Assembly: GCF_024435355.1 (NCBI RefSeq)
Contig: NZ_JAMJWG010000033.1
Coordinates: forward strand, 1 to 64,000
DNA: 64,000 bases
Direction of reading: 5' to 3'
Origin: Streptomyces odontomachi
GTDB lineage: Bacteria; Actinomycetota; Actinomycetes; Streptomycetales; Streptomycetaceae
Numbering within the stretch: position 1 is the stretch's first letter; each line of letters begins with the position of its first letter. The position numbers and the translations under genes are program-made. Under the pieces are notes generated by a model, which saw nothing but the letters and a program-made list of their open reading frames with translations, ran no database searches and was not told the DNA's origin. This document shows, one piece after another, positions 1 to 13,184 of the stretch.

Positions 1-2101
1 ACAGGGTGTCGAAGTGGAGTGGACCAAGATCCTGCCTCCCGGCCGGACCATCCCCCTGCCGACCTACGCCTTCCAACACCAACGCTTCTGGGTGTCACCG
101 CCTCCCATCCGGACCGACGCCGCGGCTGCCGTACCCGACCAGGGCCGGGCCGGTGCGGAATTCTGGGACGTGGTGGATCGGGGCGATGTGCAGGCCCTGG
201 TCGCCGATCTGGGGGTGGACGCGGAGACTCCGTTGCGGGAGTTGGTGCCGGCATTGTCGGAATGGCGGCGGCGTCGTGACCAGGACGCGATGACGGATCA
301 GTGGCGTTACCGGGTCGTTTGGCGTGCTCTGCGTCCCACTCGGGCCGCGGCGACGCAGGGACGGTGGTTGGTGGTCGTCCCCAGCGGTGTGGCAGCGGCC
401 CAGGAGATCGCAGGCCAGGTCGCCGACGTGCTGGCCACCGTCGAGGGCCCTGCCCGAATCCTGGACCTGGACGCCGCGGCCCCGGACCGAACAGCCTGGA
501 CGGCACTGCTGGCGACGCACACCGACAACGACACCACCGGCATCGTCTCCCTGCTCGCCATGGCCCACGACGACGGCAGCGGCGTAGGCGTGTGGGCCAC
601 GATGGTGCTGGCACAGGCCGTGCTGGACTCCGGCCGGGCATGGCGGCTGTGGGCGCTGACTCAGGGTGCGGTCGGCACCGGCGCCGGTGACCCGGTGCAG
701 AACCCGGTGCAGGCGCAGACCTGGGGCGCCGGCCGGGTGATCGCGCTGGAGCACCCCGGCCTGTGGGGCGGACTGATCGACCTGCCCAGCACGGCGACGG
801 GCGAGGTCATACGGCGCGACCTGGCAGCCCTGATCGTCGGCAGGAGCGACGAGGACGGAGACGGTGAGGACCGCGGCGGAGGTGCGGCGGGCGGACGTGC
901 GGAACGCGAGGACCAGATCGCGCTGCGGCACGAGGGAACGTACGGGCGTCGCCTGGTGCGGGCCCCCTCGAGCGGGAAGCCCGACGCCTGGCGCCCCTCG
1001 GGGCCGGTCCTGATCACCGGCGGCACCGGTGGACTGGGCGCGCATGTCGCACGCTGGATGGCGACCCATGGCGCCGAGCACCTGGTGCTGGTAAGCCGCC
1101 GCGGGCAGGACGCCCCCGGCGCCGCGCACCTGCACGCCGAGCTCGAGCGACTGGGCGCCCGGGTGACCATCGCTGCCTGCGACATCGCCGACCGCACGGC
1201 GCTGGCCACGCTCCTGAACAAACTCCGCACGGACGGCGACGCCATCCGCACCGTCGTCCACACCGCCGGAGTGGTCTCCTACCACCAGGTCAAAGACCTG
1301 GACGCGGCCGAGGTGTCGCGGGTGATCACCGCGAAGGTCATGGGGGCGGTCCTGCTCGACGAACTGCTGGGCGACACGTCTCTCGACGCCTTTGTGCTCT
1401 TCTCCTCCAACGCCGGCGTGTGGGGGAGCGGTAGCCAGGCACATTATGCAGCAGCGAATGCGTTCCTCGACGGCTTCGCGGAGTGGCGTCGAGCCCGTGG
1501 AAAGCCCGGCACATCCCTTGCGTGGGGAGCTTGGGCGGGAGCCGGAATGGTCATAGAGACGGGTTCCGGTGAACTACTCCAGCGACAGGGTGTGCTCGCG
1601 ATGGATCCCGCCCTCGCCGTTGCCGCTCTGGTTCGTGCGCTGGAGGACGACGAGCGGTTCCTTGCCGTGGCCGACATCGACTGGGACGCTTTCGCCCCGA
1701 CGTTCACCGCCCATCGGCGGAGCCCTCTCATCAGCGAGATCGAAGAAGTACGCGAAGCACTGGACGTGCCCGTGGTGGCCGAGGCACCTGGAAAGAGCGT
1801 GACCGAGCTCGACCAGCGCTTGCTGTCATCGGATGTGAATGAGCTCTTCGACGTGGTGCTGGGGCTGGTGCGCGAGGGCGTGGCCGCGGTGCTGGGGTTT
1901 GAATCGGCCGATGCGGCGGAGGCCAAGCGGGACTTTCGGGAGTTGGGCTTCGACTCTTTGACGGCGGTGCAGCTACGGAACCGGCTGAACACGGTGACAG
2001 GGCTGCGACTTTCGGTGACGGTGGTGTTCGACCATCCGAATTCTGAAGCGCTGGCGCGGTTTGTGTGTGATGCACTCTCTGCCAAGACGGCCAGAGAGTG
2101 A
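1..2101 (+). CDS. Modular type I polyketide synthase, C-terminal end (KR-ACP), 5'-truncated
   Basis: This is the 3' end of a large PKS gene; the reading frame is already open at base 2. The first residues carry the post-acyltransferase linker motif LPTYAFQHQRFW. A ketoreductase follows directly, so the module has no dehydratase. Its NADPH site is ITGGTGGLG and its catalytic Tyr lies in HYAAANA. A Trp sits eight residues before that Tyr, no LDD motif is present, and Gln (not His) stands three residues before it: the A1 pattern, which predicts an L-configured hydroxyl on an unepimerised chain. The acyl carrier domain has GFDSL, with the phosphopantetheine Ser. Only about 20 residues follow the ACP, with no thioesterase and no recognisable C-terminal docking helix. 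Release or transfer must therefore happen elsewhere. The gene ends its transcription unit, since the next gene is convergent. Confidence 0.9.
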   Translation, partial: QGVEVEWTKILPPGRTIPLPTYAFQHQRFWVSPPPIRTDAAAAVPDQGRAGAEFWDVVDRGDVQALVADLGVDAETPLRELVPALSEWRRRRDQDAMTDQWRYRVVWRALRPTRAAATQGRWLVVVPSGVAAAQEIAGQVADVLATVEGPARILDLDAAAPDRTAWTALLATHTDNDTTGIVSLLAMAHDDGSGVGVWATMVLAQAVLDSGRAWRLWALTQGAVGTGAGDPVQNPVQAQTWGAGRVIALEHPGLWGGLIDLPSTATGEVIRRDLAALIVGRSDEDGDGEDRGGGAAGGRAEREDQIALRHEGTYGRRLVRAPSSGKPDAWRPSGPVLITGGTGGLGAHVARWMATHGAEHLVLVSRRGQDAPGAAHLHAELERLGARVTIAACDIADRTALATLLNKLRTDGDAIRTVVHTAGVVSYHQVKDLDAAEVSRVITAKVMGAVLLDELLGDTSLDAFVLFSSNAGVWGSGSQAHYAAANAFLDGFAEWRRARGKPGTSLAWGAWAGAGMVIETGSGELLQRQGVLAMDPALAVAALVRALEDDERFLAVADIDWDAFAPTFTAHRRSPLISEIEEVREALDVPVVAEAPGKSVTELDQRLLSSDVNELFDVVLGLVREGVAAVLGFESADAAEAKRDFRELGFDSLTAVQLRNRLNTVTGLRLSVTVVFDHPNSEALARFVCDALSAKTARE

Positions 2102-2146
2102 CCGAGAGCTGACGGCAGCCCACGCACCATCACTTCCCTGTCCGCT

Positions 2147-3238
2147 TCATTTCTCTGTCCCACTTGACCTCGGTGCGTGGCGGCGGGCCGCGGCCGTGCG
2201 GCGGGCGGAGACTTCCTTACGTCGTCCCGTGCGAGGCTGTCGTTCGGTGTAGGCCGCTTTGGCGTCAGCCTCGATATCGGCGGATTCGGCGGATTCAGTA
2301 GATTCGGCAGATTCTGCCGCCGCGTCGGTCGTCTCGCGAACACGGTCGGTTGCCTTTCCGGCCACGTCTGCCACGCTGTCACGGCCGGCCTCCCCTACCC
2401 CTTCAACGGTTTCTCCGGCTCCCGAACCGACTTTCTCGACGCCGTCGCCTGCTGCGCCTCCGACTTTCTCGGCGGCCTCGCCTGCCCCGCCGCCGGCGTT
2501 TTCCACGGCGTCGCCTGCTGCGCCTCCGACTTTCTCGGCGGCCTCGCCTGCCCCGCCGCCGACGTTTTCCACGGCGTCGCCTGCTGCGCCTCCGACTTTC
2601 TCGGCGGCCTCGCCTGCCCCGCCGCCGACGTTTTCCACGGCGTCGCCTGCTCCGCCCCCGACTTTCTCGACGGCGTTGCCGGCCCCGCCCCCGACCTTCT
2701 CGACGGCGTCGCCCGCCCCGCCCCCGACCTTCTCCACGGCCTCGCCGGCCCCGCCCCCGACCTTGTCCACCGCGCTGCTCGTCCCGCGGCCGAGTTCGCT
2801 CACGGCCTCGCCGGCGCCGGCTCCGGCGGCCTCCACGGCCGAGCCGACGGGCCGGGTGATCTGCTCCAGGATCTGCGGATTGCGGTTGATCGTGTCCAGT
2901 ACACCGCGGAGGATCTCGGCCACGTTGTCGAGGCGGACCCGGAGGAGTGCTTCCGCCTCGACGCCCTTGATGTCGAGCTTGGTGCGGCCCAGCACCGCAT
3001 CCACGCCGACACTGAGTTTGAGCAGGTCCAGCACTTCGGCCTGGAGTGATACACGGGCCCGCAGGTCGTCGATTTCGAGATCGATCTCATCGACCTTGAG
3101 GACCGGAACGTTCAGGTACACATCCGGGTCGTCACGCGATGCGACTGTCCCTTGCTGCACGGCCCTTCCCGGCTCGTCGGCCTGTGAGGGTGTCGTACGC
3201 TCCATCGGCTCACCGCTGGTCTCCGCGTCGTCGCTCAT
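2147..3238 (-). CDS. Alanine/glycine-rich 11-residue repeat protein, gas-vesicle-accessory-like
   Basis: A 363-residue protein. The N-terminal part (about residues 1-120) is globular, with a segment reading YLNVPVLKVDEIDLEIDDLR and then a VGVDAVLGRTKLDIKG-type stretch. Proteins with this segment are known to me from Streptomyces gas-vesicle clusters (GvpY-like); that match is from memory. The centre is a long array of 11-residue units of the type VGGGAGDAVEK, which should form extended amphipathic helix. The tail is charged, ending in Arg/Lys-rich sequence. I start at the ATG at 3238 because AAGGGG lies six bases upstream; the longer frame runs back into the neighbouring gene. It is downstream of the SRPBCC gene on the same strand, about 100 bp apart, probably one operon. 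No GvpA structural gene is in the window. Confidence 0.6.
   Translation of the reverse strand: MSDDAETSGEPMERTTPSQADEPGRAVQQGTVASRDDPDVYLNVPVLKVDEIDLEIDDLRARVSLQAEVLDLLKLSVGVDAVLGRTKLDIKGVEAEALLRVRLDNVAEILRGVLDTINRNPQILEQITRPVGSAVEAAGAGAGEAVSELGRGTSSAVDKVGGGAGEAVEKVGGGAGDAVEKVGGGAGNAVEKVGGGAGDAVENVGGGAGEAAEKVGGAAGDAVENVGGGAGEAAEKVGGAAGDAVENAGGGAGEAAEKVGGAAGDGVEKVGSGAGETVEGVGEAGRDSVADVAGKATDRVRETTDAAAESAESTESAESADIEADAKAAYTERQPRTGRRKEVSARRTAAARRHAPRSSGTEK
2447..2644. repeat. 66-bp tandem repeat, three near-identical copies, coding
   Basis: Three 66-bp units (2447-2512, 2513-2578, 2579-2644) differ by about one base, and more diverged units follow to about 2770. Each unit encodes two 11-residue helical repeats of the protein on the minus strand. 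Near-identity at the DNA level suggests recent expansion or copy-number slippage; the outer, diverged units are older. Confidence 0.85.
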
Positions 3239-3335
3239 GTCGGACCCCTTGAACATCGACTGCTGGACCCCCTGAACGCGACATCGAGCCCCCGTCGTTC
3301 CGCATGGGAGGAACGCGTGGCGTATGCCGGCGCCG

Positions 3336-4316
3336 TCATTCCTTCTCTTTCTCGCCCTTACCCTTGCCTTTCCCGCCCTTCCGCTTACCGCCGCCGCCTT
3401 CCTTCTCGCCGCCTTCTTCCTCCCTGCCTTCTTCCTCCCCGCCTTCCTTCGCCTCGCCCTCTTCGTCGGCCATGGCGTCCTCGTGGGTCCGCACGACCTC
3501 GCCCCCGCGGATCTCCCCGCGCCATCCCTCGGCTTCTTCGTCGGCGAAGGTGACAAACCGCTGGAAATGCTTGAGGTCCAGTCGAACCCGCCTGCCCTGG
3601 GCTCGCCACACATTTCCGGTCTTCTCCATCACTCCGGACGGGTAGTACACCATCACGAGCACGATCCGGGTGAGCGTGGGAGTGATCTCGTGGAAGCTGA
3701 CCGCGCCCTGTGTGGTGCCCATTGCACCTTCCGAGGTCCACACGATCCGGTCGTCCGGCAATTGTTCCTGGACCGTGGCTTTCCACTGCCGGGTGGACGG
3801 GCCGACCTTGACGGTCCACTCGCTGGTCGCGTCGTCTCCGCGCTCGGCCTCCTGCACGCCCTTGGTGAATCCGCTGAACGTCTCGAATTCCGTCCAGTGA
3901 TCGTAGGCGGTACGCAACGGCACCCCGACGTCGATCATCTCGATGATATTCGTGGCCTTGGTGTCACCCGATTGGTCGCCCGTAGCCGATCCGTCACCAC
4001 CGGGAAGTACTTCTTTCGCCTTGTCCGTGATCGCGCTCTTGGCGGCCTCGGCCTTCTCGGAGACCTTTTCGGCGGCGACGGCCTTCAGCGGGTTCTCCCC
4101 GTGCAGAATGCGAGAGCCGATTTTCGGTATGGCCCCGCCGCCTCCGTCCCCGCCCCCGTCTTCCTCGGCGAGCCGTGCGGTCGCGTCGCTCAGCCTGGTT
4201 CCGGCTTTGCGGGCCGCGCGTTGCATCTGGGCACCGAGATACCGGCCGATCTCCTTTCTCAGGATCTTCACCGGAGTCGGTTCGCCCCCTGCGTTGTTTC
4301 GACCAGTCACCATCAC
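3336..4316 (-). CDS. SRPBCC-family (polyketide cyclase/dehydrase fold) protein with acidic/basic tail
   Basis: A 326-residue protein. The N-terminus (about 1-130) is charged and Ala-rich. Next comes an SRPBCC helix-grip domain (about 130-260), with the typical openings IIEMIDVGVPLRTAYDHWTE and FSGFTKGV. The last 60 residues are low complexity: a Glu-rich stretch, then Gly/Lys-rich sequence. The SRPBCC fold binds hydrophobic ligands, but in this subfamily, often beside gas-vesicle genes in Streptomyces, the role is unknown. The start is GTG 4316 or ATG 4313, behind GGAGAGG. It is followed by the 11-mer repeat protein on the same strand. Despite the cyclase-like fold I see no reason to link it to the PKS upstream. 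Confidence 0.7.
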   Translation of the reverse strand: MMVTGRNNAGGEPTPVKILRKEIGRYLGAQMQRAARKAGTRLSDATARLAEEDGGGDGGGGAIPKIGSRILHGENPLKAVAAEKVSEKAEAAKSAITDKAKEVLPGGDGSATGDQSGDTKATNIIEMIDVGVPLRTAYDHWTEFETFSGFTKGVQEAERGDDATSEWTVKVGPSTRQWKATVQEQLPDDRIVWTSEGAMGTTQGAVSFHEITPTLTRIVLVMVYYPSGVMEKTGNVWRAQGRRVRLDLKHFQRFVTFADEEAEGWRGEIRGGEVVRTHEDAMADEEGEAKEGGEEEGREEEGGEKEGGGGKRKGGKGKGKGEKEKE

Positions 4317-4604
4317 GGGTCACCTCTCCGTCACGGGCCGCAGGGCGGAATTCTCGGTGGGCTGTGTGAACGTCGCTCCGACCAGGGGATTCGTAGGAAA
4401 CGGTTTGCTGCCTTGAGTGACGCAAACGGCGAGGGCGACGCCGGCACGCGCCACTGCGGACGCTGCCTCGCCCCCCACCCAAGCTTCGCCGCCTTCGAGG
4501 CGGAGCGCATCCGGAGCCCGACGACCAGCCCGGCACCTGCGTCCCAGCGCCGGCGTCACCCGCCCTCACCTGGCGCTCACCGTGCGCGTGTACCCGCGAG
4601 CGGG

Positions 4605-5654
<1,050 letters not shown>

Positions 5655-5970
5655 GCGGAGACCTCCCGCGGGACGGGCAGGGTGAGGAGCATGTCGCTAC
5701 CGAGCAGACTGTGGCACCCTGCCGCCCCCGGCCCGCCCATCCGGCCCGCTTCGACGGCATCAATCGCCCGGGTGGCCGGCCGCGTGGTCCACGTGTCACC
5801 CCACTGGACTCACCCGGAGGGCGGAATGCGGATATCGGGAGGAGTGCACGGCCCCGGGCACCCCGCCGTCGTACCGGTCTCAGGGTGGCGACGGCGGTGG
5901 CTGCGGTGGCTTCGGGTGCTTCGGGGCGGAGTATCCGGTCAGGACAGAGCACCGACCGGGGCGCCGTGCG
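5655..5970. other. Intergenic region before the TerC-family gene
   Basis: No coding frame here looks real. It must hold the promoter of the TerC-family gene (minus strand) and the 3' end of the tetR unit. I looked for the conserved core of the yybP-ykoY manganese riboswitch that often precedes such genes and did not find it. Confidence 0.5.
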
Positions 5971-6645
5971 TCACGCCGGCTCGTTCTCCGGCAACTCCTC
6001 GTCGAGGTGCTGGGACTCCGGCATGACGGACAGACCGTTGATGAGCATCGTGAGTGCGGTCTGCAACTCGTCGCCGAGCGCGGGGGACGCGCTGTCGTCG
6101 CTGCGCTGCGTCCAGCGGTAGAGCGCACCGAAGTAGATGTCACGCAGGATGTGCCCCAGCTGGCGGGCGCTCACCCCGTCGGCGATGCTTCCCTCTTCCT
6201 GGCCGGCCTTGATGATGCCGGTGAAGATCTCCGCGACGTAGGGGGTTTCCGTCAGCGGGCGCCCGGTCTTGACCCACGCACTGAGCAGGGGCAGGGCAAC
6301 GTCGCGCTCGTTCTCGTTGATCTGGGTGAGGATGGCCAGACACCGTCGCAGCTGGCACACCGCATCGTCGCCCCACGAGGGGTCGGGCTGGGCCAACGCC
6401 GTTTCGAGGGTGTGGCGTCGTTCCTCACCCCAGGCGCTGATCAGGTCTTCCTTGTGCTGGAAGTAGTTGAAGAAAGTGCCGCGCGCGACGTCCGCGTGCT
6501 CGGCGATCTCGTCGATCGACGTGCTGTCATAGCCCTGTAAGGCGAACAGCGTGAGAGCGCTGCTGTACAGGCGCTCCCGTGTCCGCTGCTTGTTACGCTC
6601 GCGACGGCTCGGCGGCTTCGCCGTCTCCGGCAGGAGTGGTTGCAC
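5971..6645 (-). CDS. TetR-family transcriptional regulator
   Basis: A one-component repressor of 224 residues. The N-terminal helix-turn-helix (about residues 15-60) includes STSIDEIAEHADVARGTFFN, the TetR signature. The rest is an all-helical ligand-binding and dimerisation region of unknown ligand. I place the start at GTG 6645 because AGGAG sits five bases upstream; the ATG at 6678 gives a longer frame but has no ribosome binding site. A TACATGTA palindrome lies about 50 bp upstream of this start and could be an autoregulatory operator. It is downstream of, and on the same strand as, the PKS at 6778-10854, so it could regulate that gene or the TerC-family gene. Confidence 0.88.
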   Translation of the reverse strand: MQPLLPETAKPPSRRERNKQRTRERLYSSALTLFALQGYDSTSIDEIAEHADVARGTFFNYFQHKEDLISAWGEERRHTLETALAQPDPSWGDDAVCQLRRCLAILTQINENERDVALPLLSAWVKTGRPLTETPYVAEIFTGIIKAGQEEGSIADGVSARQLGHILRDIYFGALYRWTQRSDDSASPALGDELQTALTMLINGLSVMPESQHLDEELPENEPA

Positions 6646-6696
6646 GAAGTCTCCTGGTATGCATTTCTCAGCGGACATGGAACATCTGCGCCAGCG

Positions 6697-6704
6697 TACA
6701 TGTA
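6697..6704. promoter_or_regulatory. Short palindrome upstream of tetR-family gene, candidate operator
   Basis: TACATGTA is a perfect 8-bp palindrome in the leader of the TetR-family gene. Its flanks do not extend the symmetry, so it is only a weak operator candidate. Confidence 0.3.
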
Positions 6705-6777
6705 TGACCTGTGGTGGAAGTTGCAGCTTCCGGACAGGGCGGCACCCCGCGCCAAGGCGCCACCCGGGGAGCCACGT

Positions 6778-10854
<4,077 letters not shown>

Positions 10855-11192
10855 AGCTCTGCACCTCTCGTTCGCCCCCTGTCGTGTGCCGCTCAAAATT
10901 AAATCCGGGGTCACATTCGGCTCCTCAAGAAAGGCTCCCTCTTAGTTCCGCATTTCTAAATATTTATCACCGGCAAGTCAAATTCTGGCAAATGAGCCTA
11001 GCGGTTGATCGCCCGTGGGAGGCGAAAGGGAGCGGAATGCGGTGATCCGTTCTGCGGAGTGTGTCCCGGTCAGTGTCTGATTTGCATCTTGAGTACTCCT
11101 GGCACTTCTGACTAATCTTGAATCACGATTCATGAATAAACGGAAGTTCATCGATACGAGCTGGAGCGCTCGGCCATGGGGGATGTGACCGT
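10855..11192. other. Divergent promoter region between PKS and LuxR-type regulator
   Basis: This stretch is clearly more AT-rich than its surroundings, notably near 10950-10995 and 11100-11150, as expected for promoters firing both ways. It contains the overlapping inverted repeats at 11119-11137. No gene is seen. Confidence 0.6.
11119..11137. promoter_or_regulatory. Overlapping inverted repeats upstream of LuxR-type gene
   Basis: TGAATC-AC-GATTCA (11119-11132) overlaps the 10-bp palindrome ATTCATGAAT (11128-11137), giving three half-sites in 19 bp. It lies about 60 bp before the regulator start and could bind this regulator, a dimeric NarL-type protein, or another factor. Confidence 0.45.
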
Positions 11193-11909
11193 ATGGGTGC
11201 CAAGGTTGTCCGTGTCGTCATCGCAGGCGGGCATACCCTGCTCCGCAGCACCTTGTGCACACTTCTCGCCCATGAGGACGACCTGACCGTTGTCGGCCAA
11301 CCCTCCGACAGCGACACCGCGGTGGAACTCGTCCGCCGCTCCCGTCCCGACGTCGTCCTGCTCGACCTGGAGAAGGCGGACCCCGAGGCGGTGCGGACCG
11401 TGGCGCGATTACGCGCAGCAGGGCCGCGCACCCGGGTCATCGTGATGACCCGGCGCACCGACACCGCCTTCCTCACGGCGCTGGCGAGAGCCGGGGCCCA
11501 CCAGTACGTCCTGCGGGCGACCACCTACGGTGCGCTGATCGGCGCGGTGCGGGGCGACGTGCACGACGGCACGCCCGCCCCCGGGTTGCTCGACGTCCTG
11601 ACCCCCCGCGAGGCCGAGATCATGGGCTTCGTCGCGCAGGCGCTGAGCAACCGGCAGATCAGCCGCAGGCTCGCCATCACCGAGGACACCGTCAAGCGCC
11701 ACCTCCACAACGCCTTCAAGAAGCTCGACGTCGGATCGCGTCTCCAGGCGGTGAACCGACTCTACGGCGGGATGACACGAGCGGTCACAGGAGAGGCCCC
11801 CGGCCGTGGCGGCCGCGGGCAGCATGTGTACACGCCGGGCTACGTGCCGCGGGCCCGCCACCCGCTCAACGCCCCGGCCGGCACCGGGCACTCGTCGGCC
11901 GGCCGCTGA
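11193..11909 (+). CDS. NarL/LuxR-type response regulator with degenerate receiver
   Basis: A 238-residue transcription regulator. The receiver domain (about 5-120) keeps the phospho-acceptor Asp in VVLLDLE, but the acidic pair is replaced by AGGH near residue 10, and the conserved Lys is Arg (YVLRATT). Phosphorylation control is therefore doubtful. The C-terminal LuxR helix-turn-helix is complete, with VLTPREAEIM, ALSNRQIS and EDTVKRHLHNAFKKL. No sensor kinase is adjacent. Its position between the PKS and the AKR/AfsA operon makes it the likely pathway regulator. It is a close paralogue of the protein at 32883-33629. ATG 11193 follows GGGGGAT. A strong hairpin ends the unit. Confidence 0.9.
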   Translation: MGAKVVRVVIAGGHTLLRSTLCTLLAHEDDLTVVGQPSDSDTAVELVRRSRPDVVLLDLEKADPEAVRTVARLRAAGPRTRVIVMTRRTDTAFLTALARAGAHQYVLRATTYGALIGAVRGDVHDGTPAPGLLDVLTPREAEIMGFVAQALSNRQISRRLAITEDTVKRHLHNAFKKLDVGSRLQAVNRLYGGMTRAVTGEAPGRGGRGQHVYTPGYVPRARHPLNAPAGTGHSSAGR

Positions 11910-11926
11910 CCACGGCCGCGACACGG

Positions 11927-11963
11927 CGAAGCTCGCCCGGCACGCAGAGCCGGGCGAGCTTCG
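11927..11963. terminator. Bidirectional hairpin terminator
   Basis: A perfect 15-bp stem (11927-11941 with 11949-11963) and a 7-base loop lie between the convergent LuxR-type and aldo/keto reductase genes. Confidence 0.85.
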
Positions 11964-12059
11964 TCGTCGATGAACGGAGGCCCACGGGGTGGAGTGAGGG
12001 CCTTCGGGATGAATGCGCGGGATGCATGCTTGGGACGGCGGCTGGGGCAGGCGGAAGGC

Positions 12060-13079
12060 CTATCGCGTGACCGGCATGATCGCCGCGGGGTAGCGTTCGC
12101 CGGTCACCGCCTCCGCGCGGAAGGCGTGCTCCAGCAGGGACAGCTCGTCCCCGGCCAGTTCCAGCCCTGCGGCCGCCACGTTCTGGTGCAGGTAGGACAG
12201 CCGGCGGGTGCCGGGAACGGGCACGATGTCCTCGCCCTGCGCGAGGACCCACGCCAGCGCCACCTGCCCGGCCGGCACGCCGTGGTCGGCGGCGATCTTC
12301 TCCAACGTGGCCAACAGCGGCAGGTTGGCCTCCAGACCGCCGTCCGCGAACCGCGGATTGCGCCGGCGGAAGTCGGTGCTGTCCAGCGCGCTGACGCTGC
12401 GCACCGTGCCGGTCAGGAAGCCGCGGCCCAGCGGCGAGTAAGCGACCAGCGAGATGCCCAGGTCACGGCAGGCGGCCAGCACGCCGTCGTCGATCACGTT
12501 CCGGGTCCACAGGGAGAACTCGCTCTGGACCGCGGCGATCGGATGGACCGCGTGGGCGCGCCGCACGTTCTCCGCGCTCGTCTCGCTCAGCCCGATGTGG
12601 CGTACCTTCCCCTCCTGCACCAGTCCGGCCAGCGCGCCGACGGTGTCCTCGACGGGAGTCGCCGCGTCGAGCCGGTGCACGTAGTAGAGGTCGATCGTCT
12701 CCACCCCGAGGCGGCGCAGCGACGCCTCGCAGGCCCTGCGCGCGTAGGCCGGGCTGCTGTCGTTCCACCGGCGCCCTTCGGCCCGCCGGATGCCGAACTT
12801 GGTGGCGAGCACGGCCGCGTCCCTGCGGCCGCGCAGCGCCCGGCCGACCAGTTCCTCGTTGCTGCCGCTGCCGTACATGTCCGCGGTGTCGAGATGCGTG
12901 ACCCCGGCGTCGAGCGCCGCGTGGATCACCTCGATCGACCGGGCGTCGTCGGCCGCTCCGTAGAACTCACCGCTCATTCCCATACAGCCGAGACCGATCG
13001 GGCCGACCAGCGGACCGCCGGACCCGAGCCGGCGCTCGGGACCGGTGAGCCGGACACGGGAGGGGGTGTGGGATGTCAT
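12060..13079 (-). CDS. Aldo/keto reductase
   Basis: A 339-residue NADPH-dependent (beta/alpha)8 oxidoreductase. The catalytic tetrad is visible: Asp and Tyr in HLDTADMYG, Lys in VLATKFG, and His in YYVHRLD. The N-terminal PIGLGCMGMS is typical of the family branch with YajO/Tas-like members. It reduces carbonyls to alcohols; the substrate is unknown. The ATG at 13079 has AAGGA upstream. It is the last gene of the minus-strand series from 18229, but a hairpin at 13131-13166 separates it from the gene before. A ketone or aldehyde made by the neighbouring PKS/AfsA enzymes is the natural candidate substrate, by position only. Confidence 0.9.
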   Translation of the reverse strand: MTSHTPSRVRLTGPERRLGSGGPLVGPIGLGCMGMSGEFYGAADDARSIEVIHAALDAGVTHLDTADMYGSGSNEELVGRALRGRRDAAVLATKFGIRRAEGRRWNDSSPAYARRACEASLRRLGVETIDLYYVHRLDAATPVEDTVGALAGLVQEGKVRHIGLSETSAENVRRAHAVHPIAAVQSEFSLWTRNVIDDGVLAACRDLGISLVAYSPLGRGFLTGTVRSVSALDSTDFRRRNPRFADGGLEANLPLLATLEKIAADHGVPAGQVALAWVLAQGEDIVPVPGTRRLSYLHQNVAAAGLELAGDELSLLEHAFRAEAVTGERYPAAIMPVTR

Positions 13080-13130
13080 GGATGAACTGTCCTTCGTCGT
13101 GGTTCGCCGGTGAGGGTCGGGCGCGGTGGG

Positions 13131-13166
13131 AACCGGGGGCGGCCAGGAGGGGCGCCGCCCCCGGTT
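13131..13166 (-). terminator. Strong GC hairpin between gene at 13185 and AKR gene
   Basis: A perfect 13-bp stem (13131-13143 with 13154-13166) and a 10-base loop. No clear U-run follows on the minus strand, so it may attenuate or process rather than fully stop transcription into the AKR gene. Confidence 0.6.
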
Positions 13167-13184
13167 GCCTTCGGACTCACTCGT

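Noticed and set aside
3336..4316. SRPBCC protein as a cyclase for the PKS at 1-2101
   Set aside because: It is convergent with the PKS, has a subfamily pattern known from gas-vesicle-linked proteins, and modular PKS products do not need such a cyclase.
5655..5860. Possible yybP-ykoY riboswitch before the TerC-family gene
   Set aside because: The conserved core sequence was not found in the leader.
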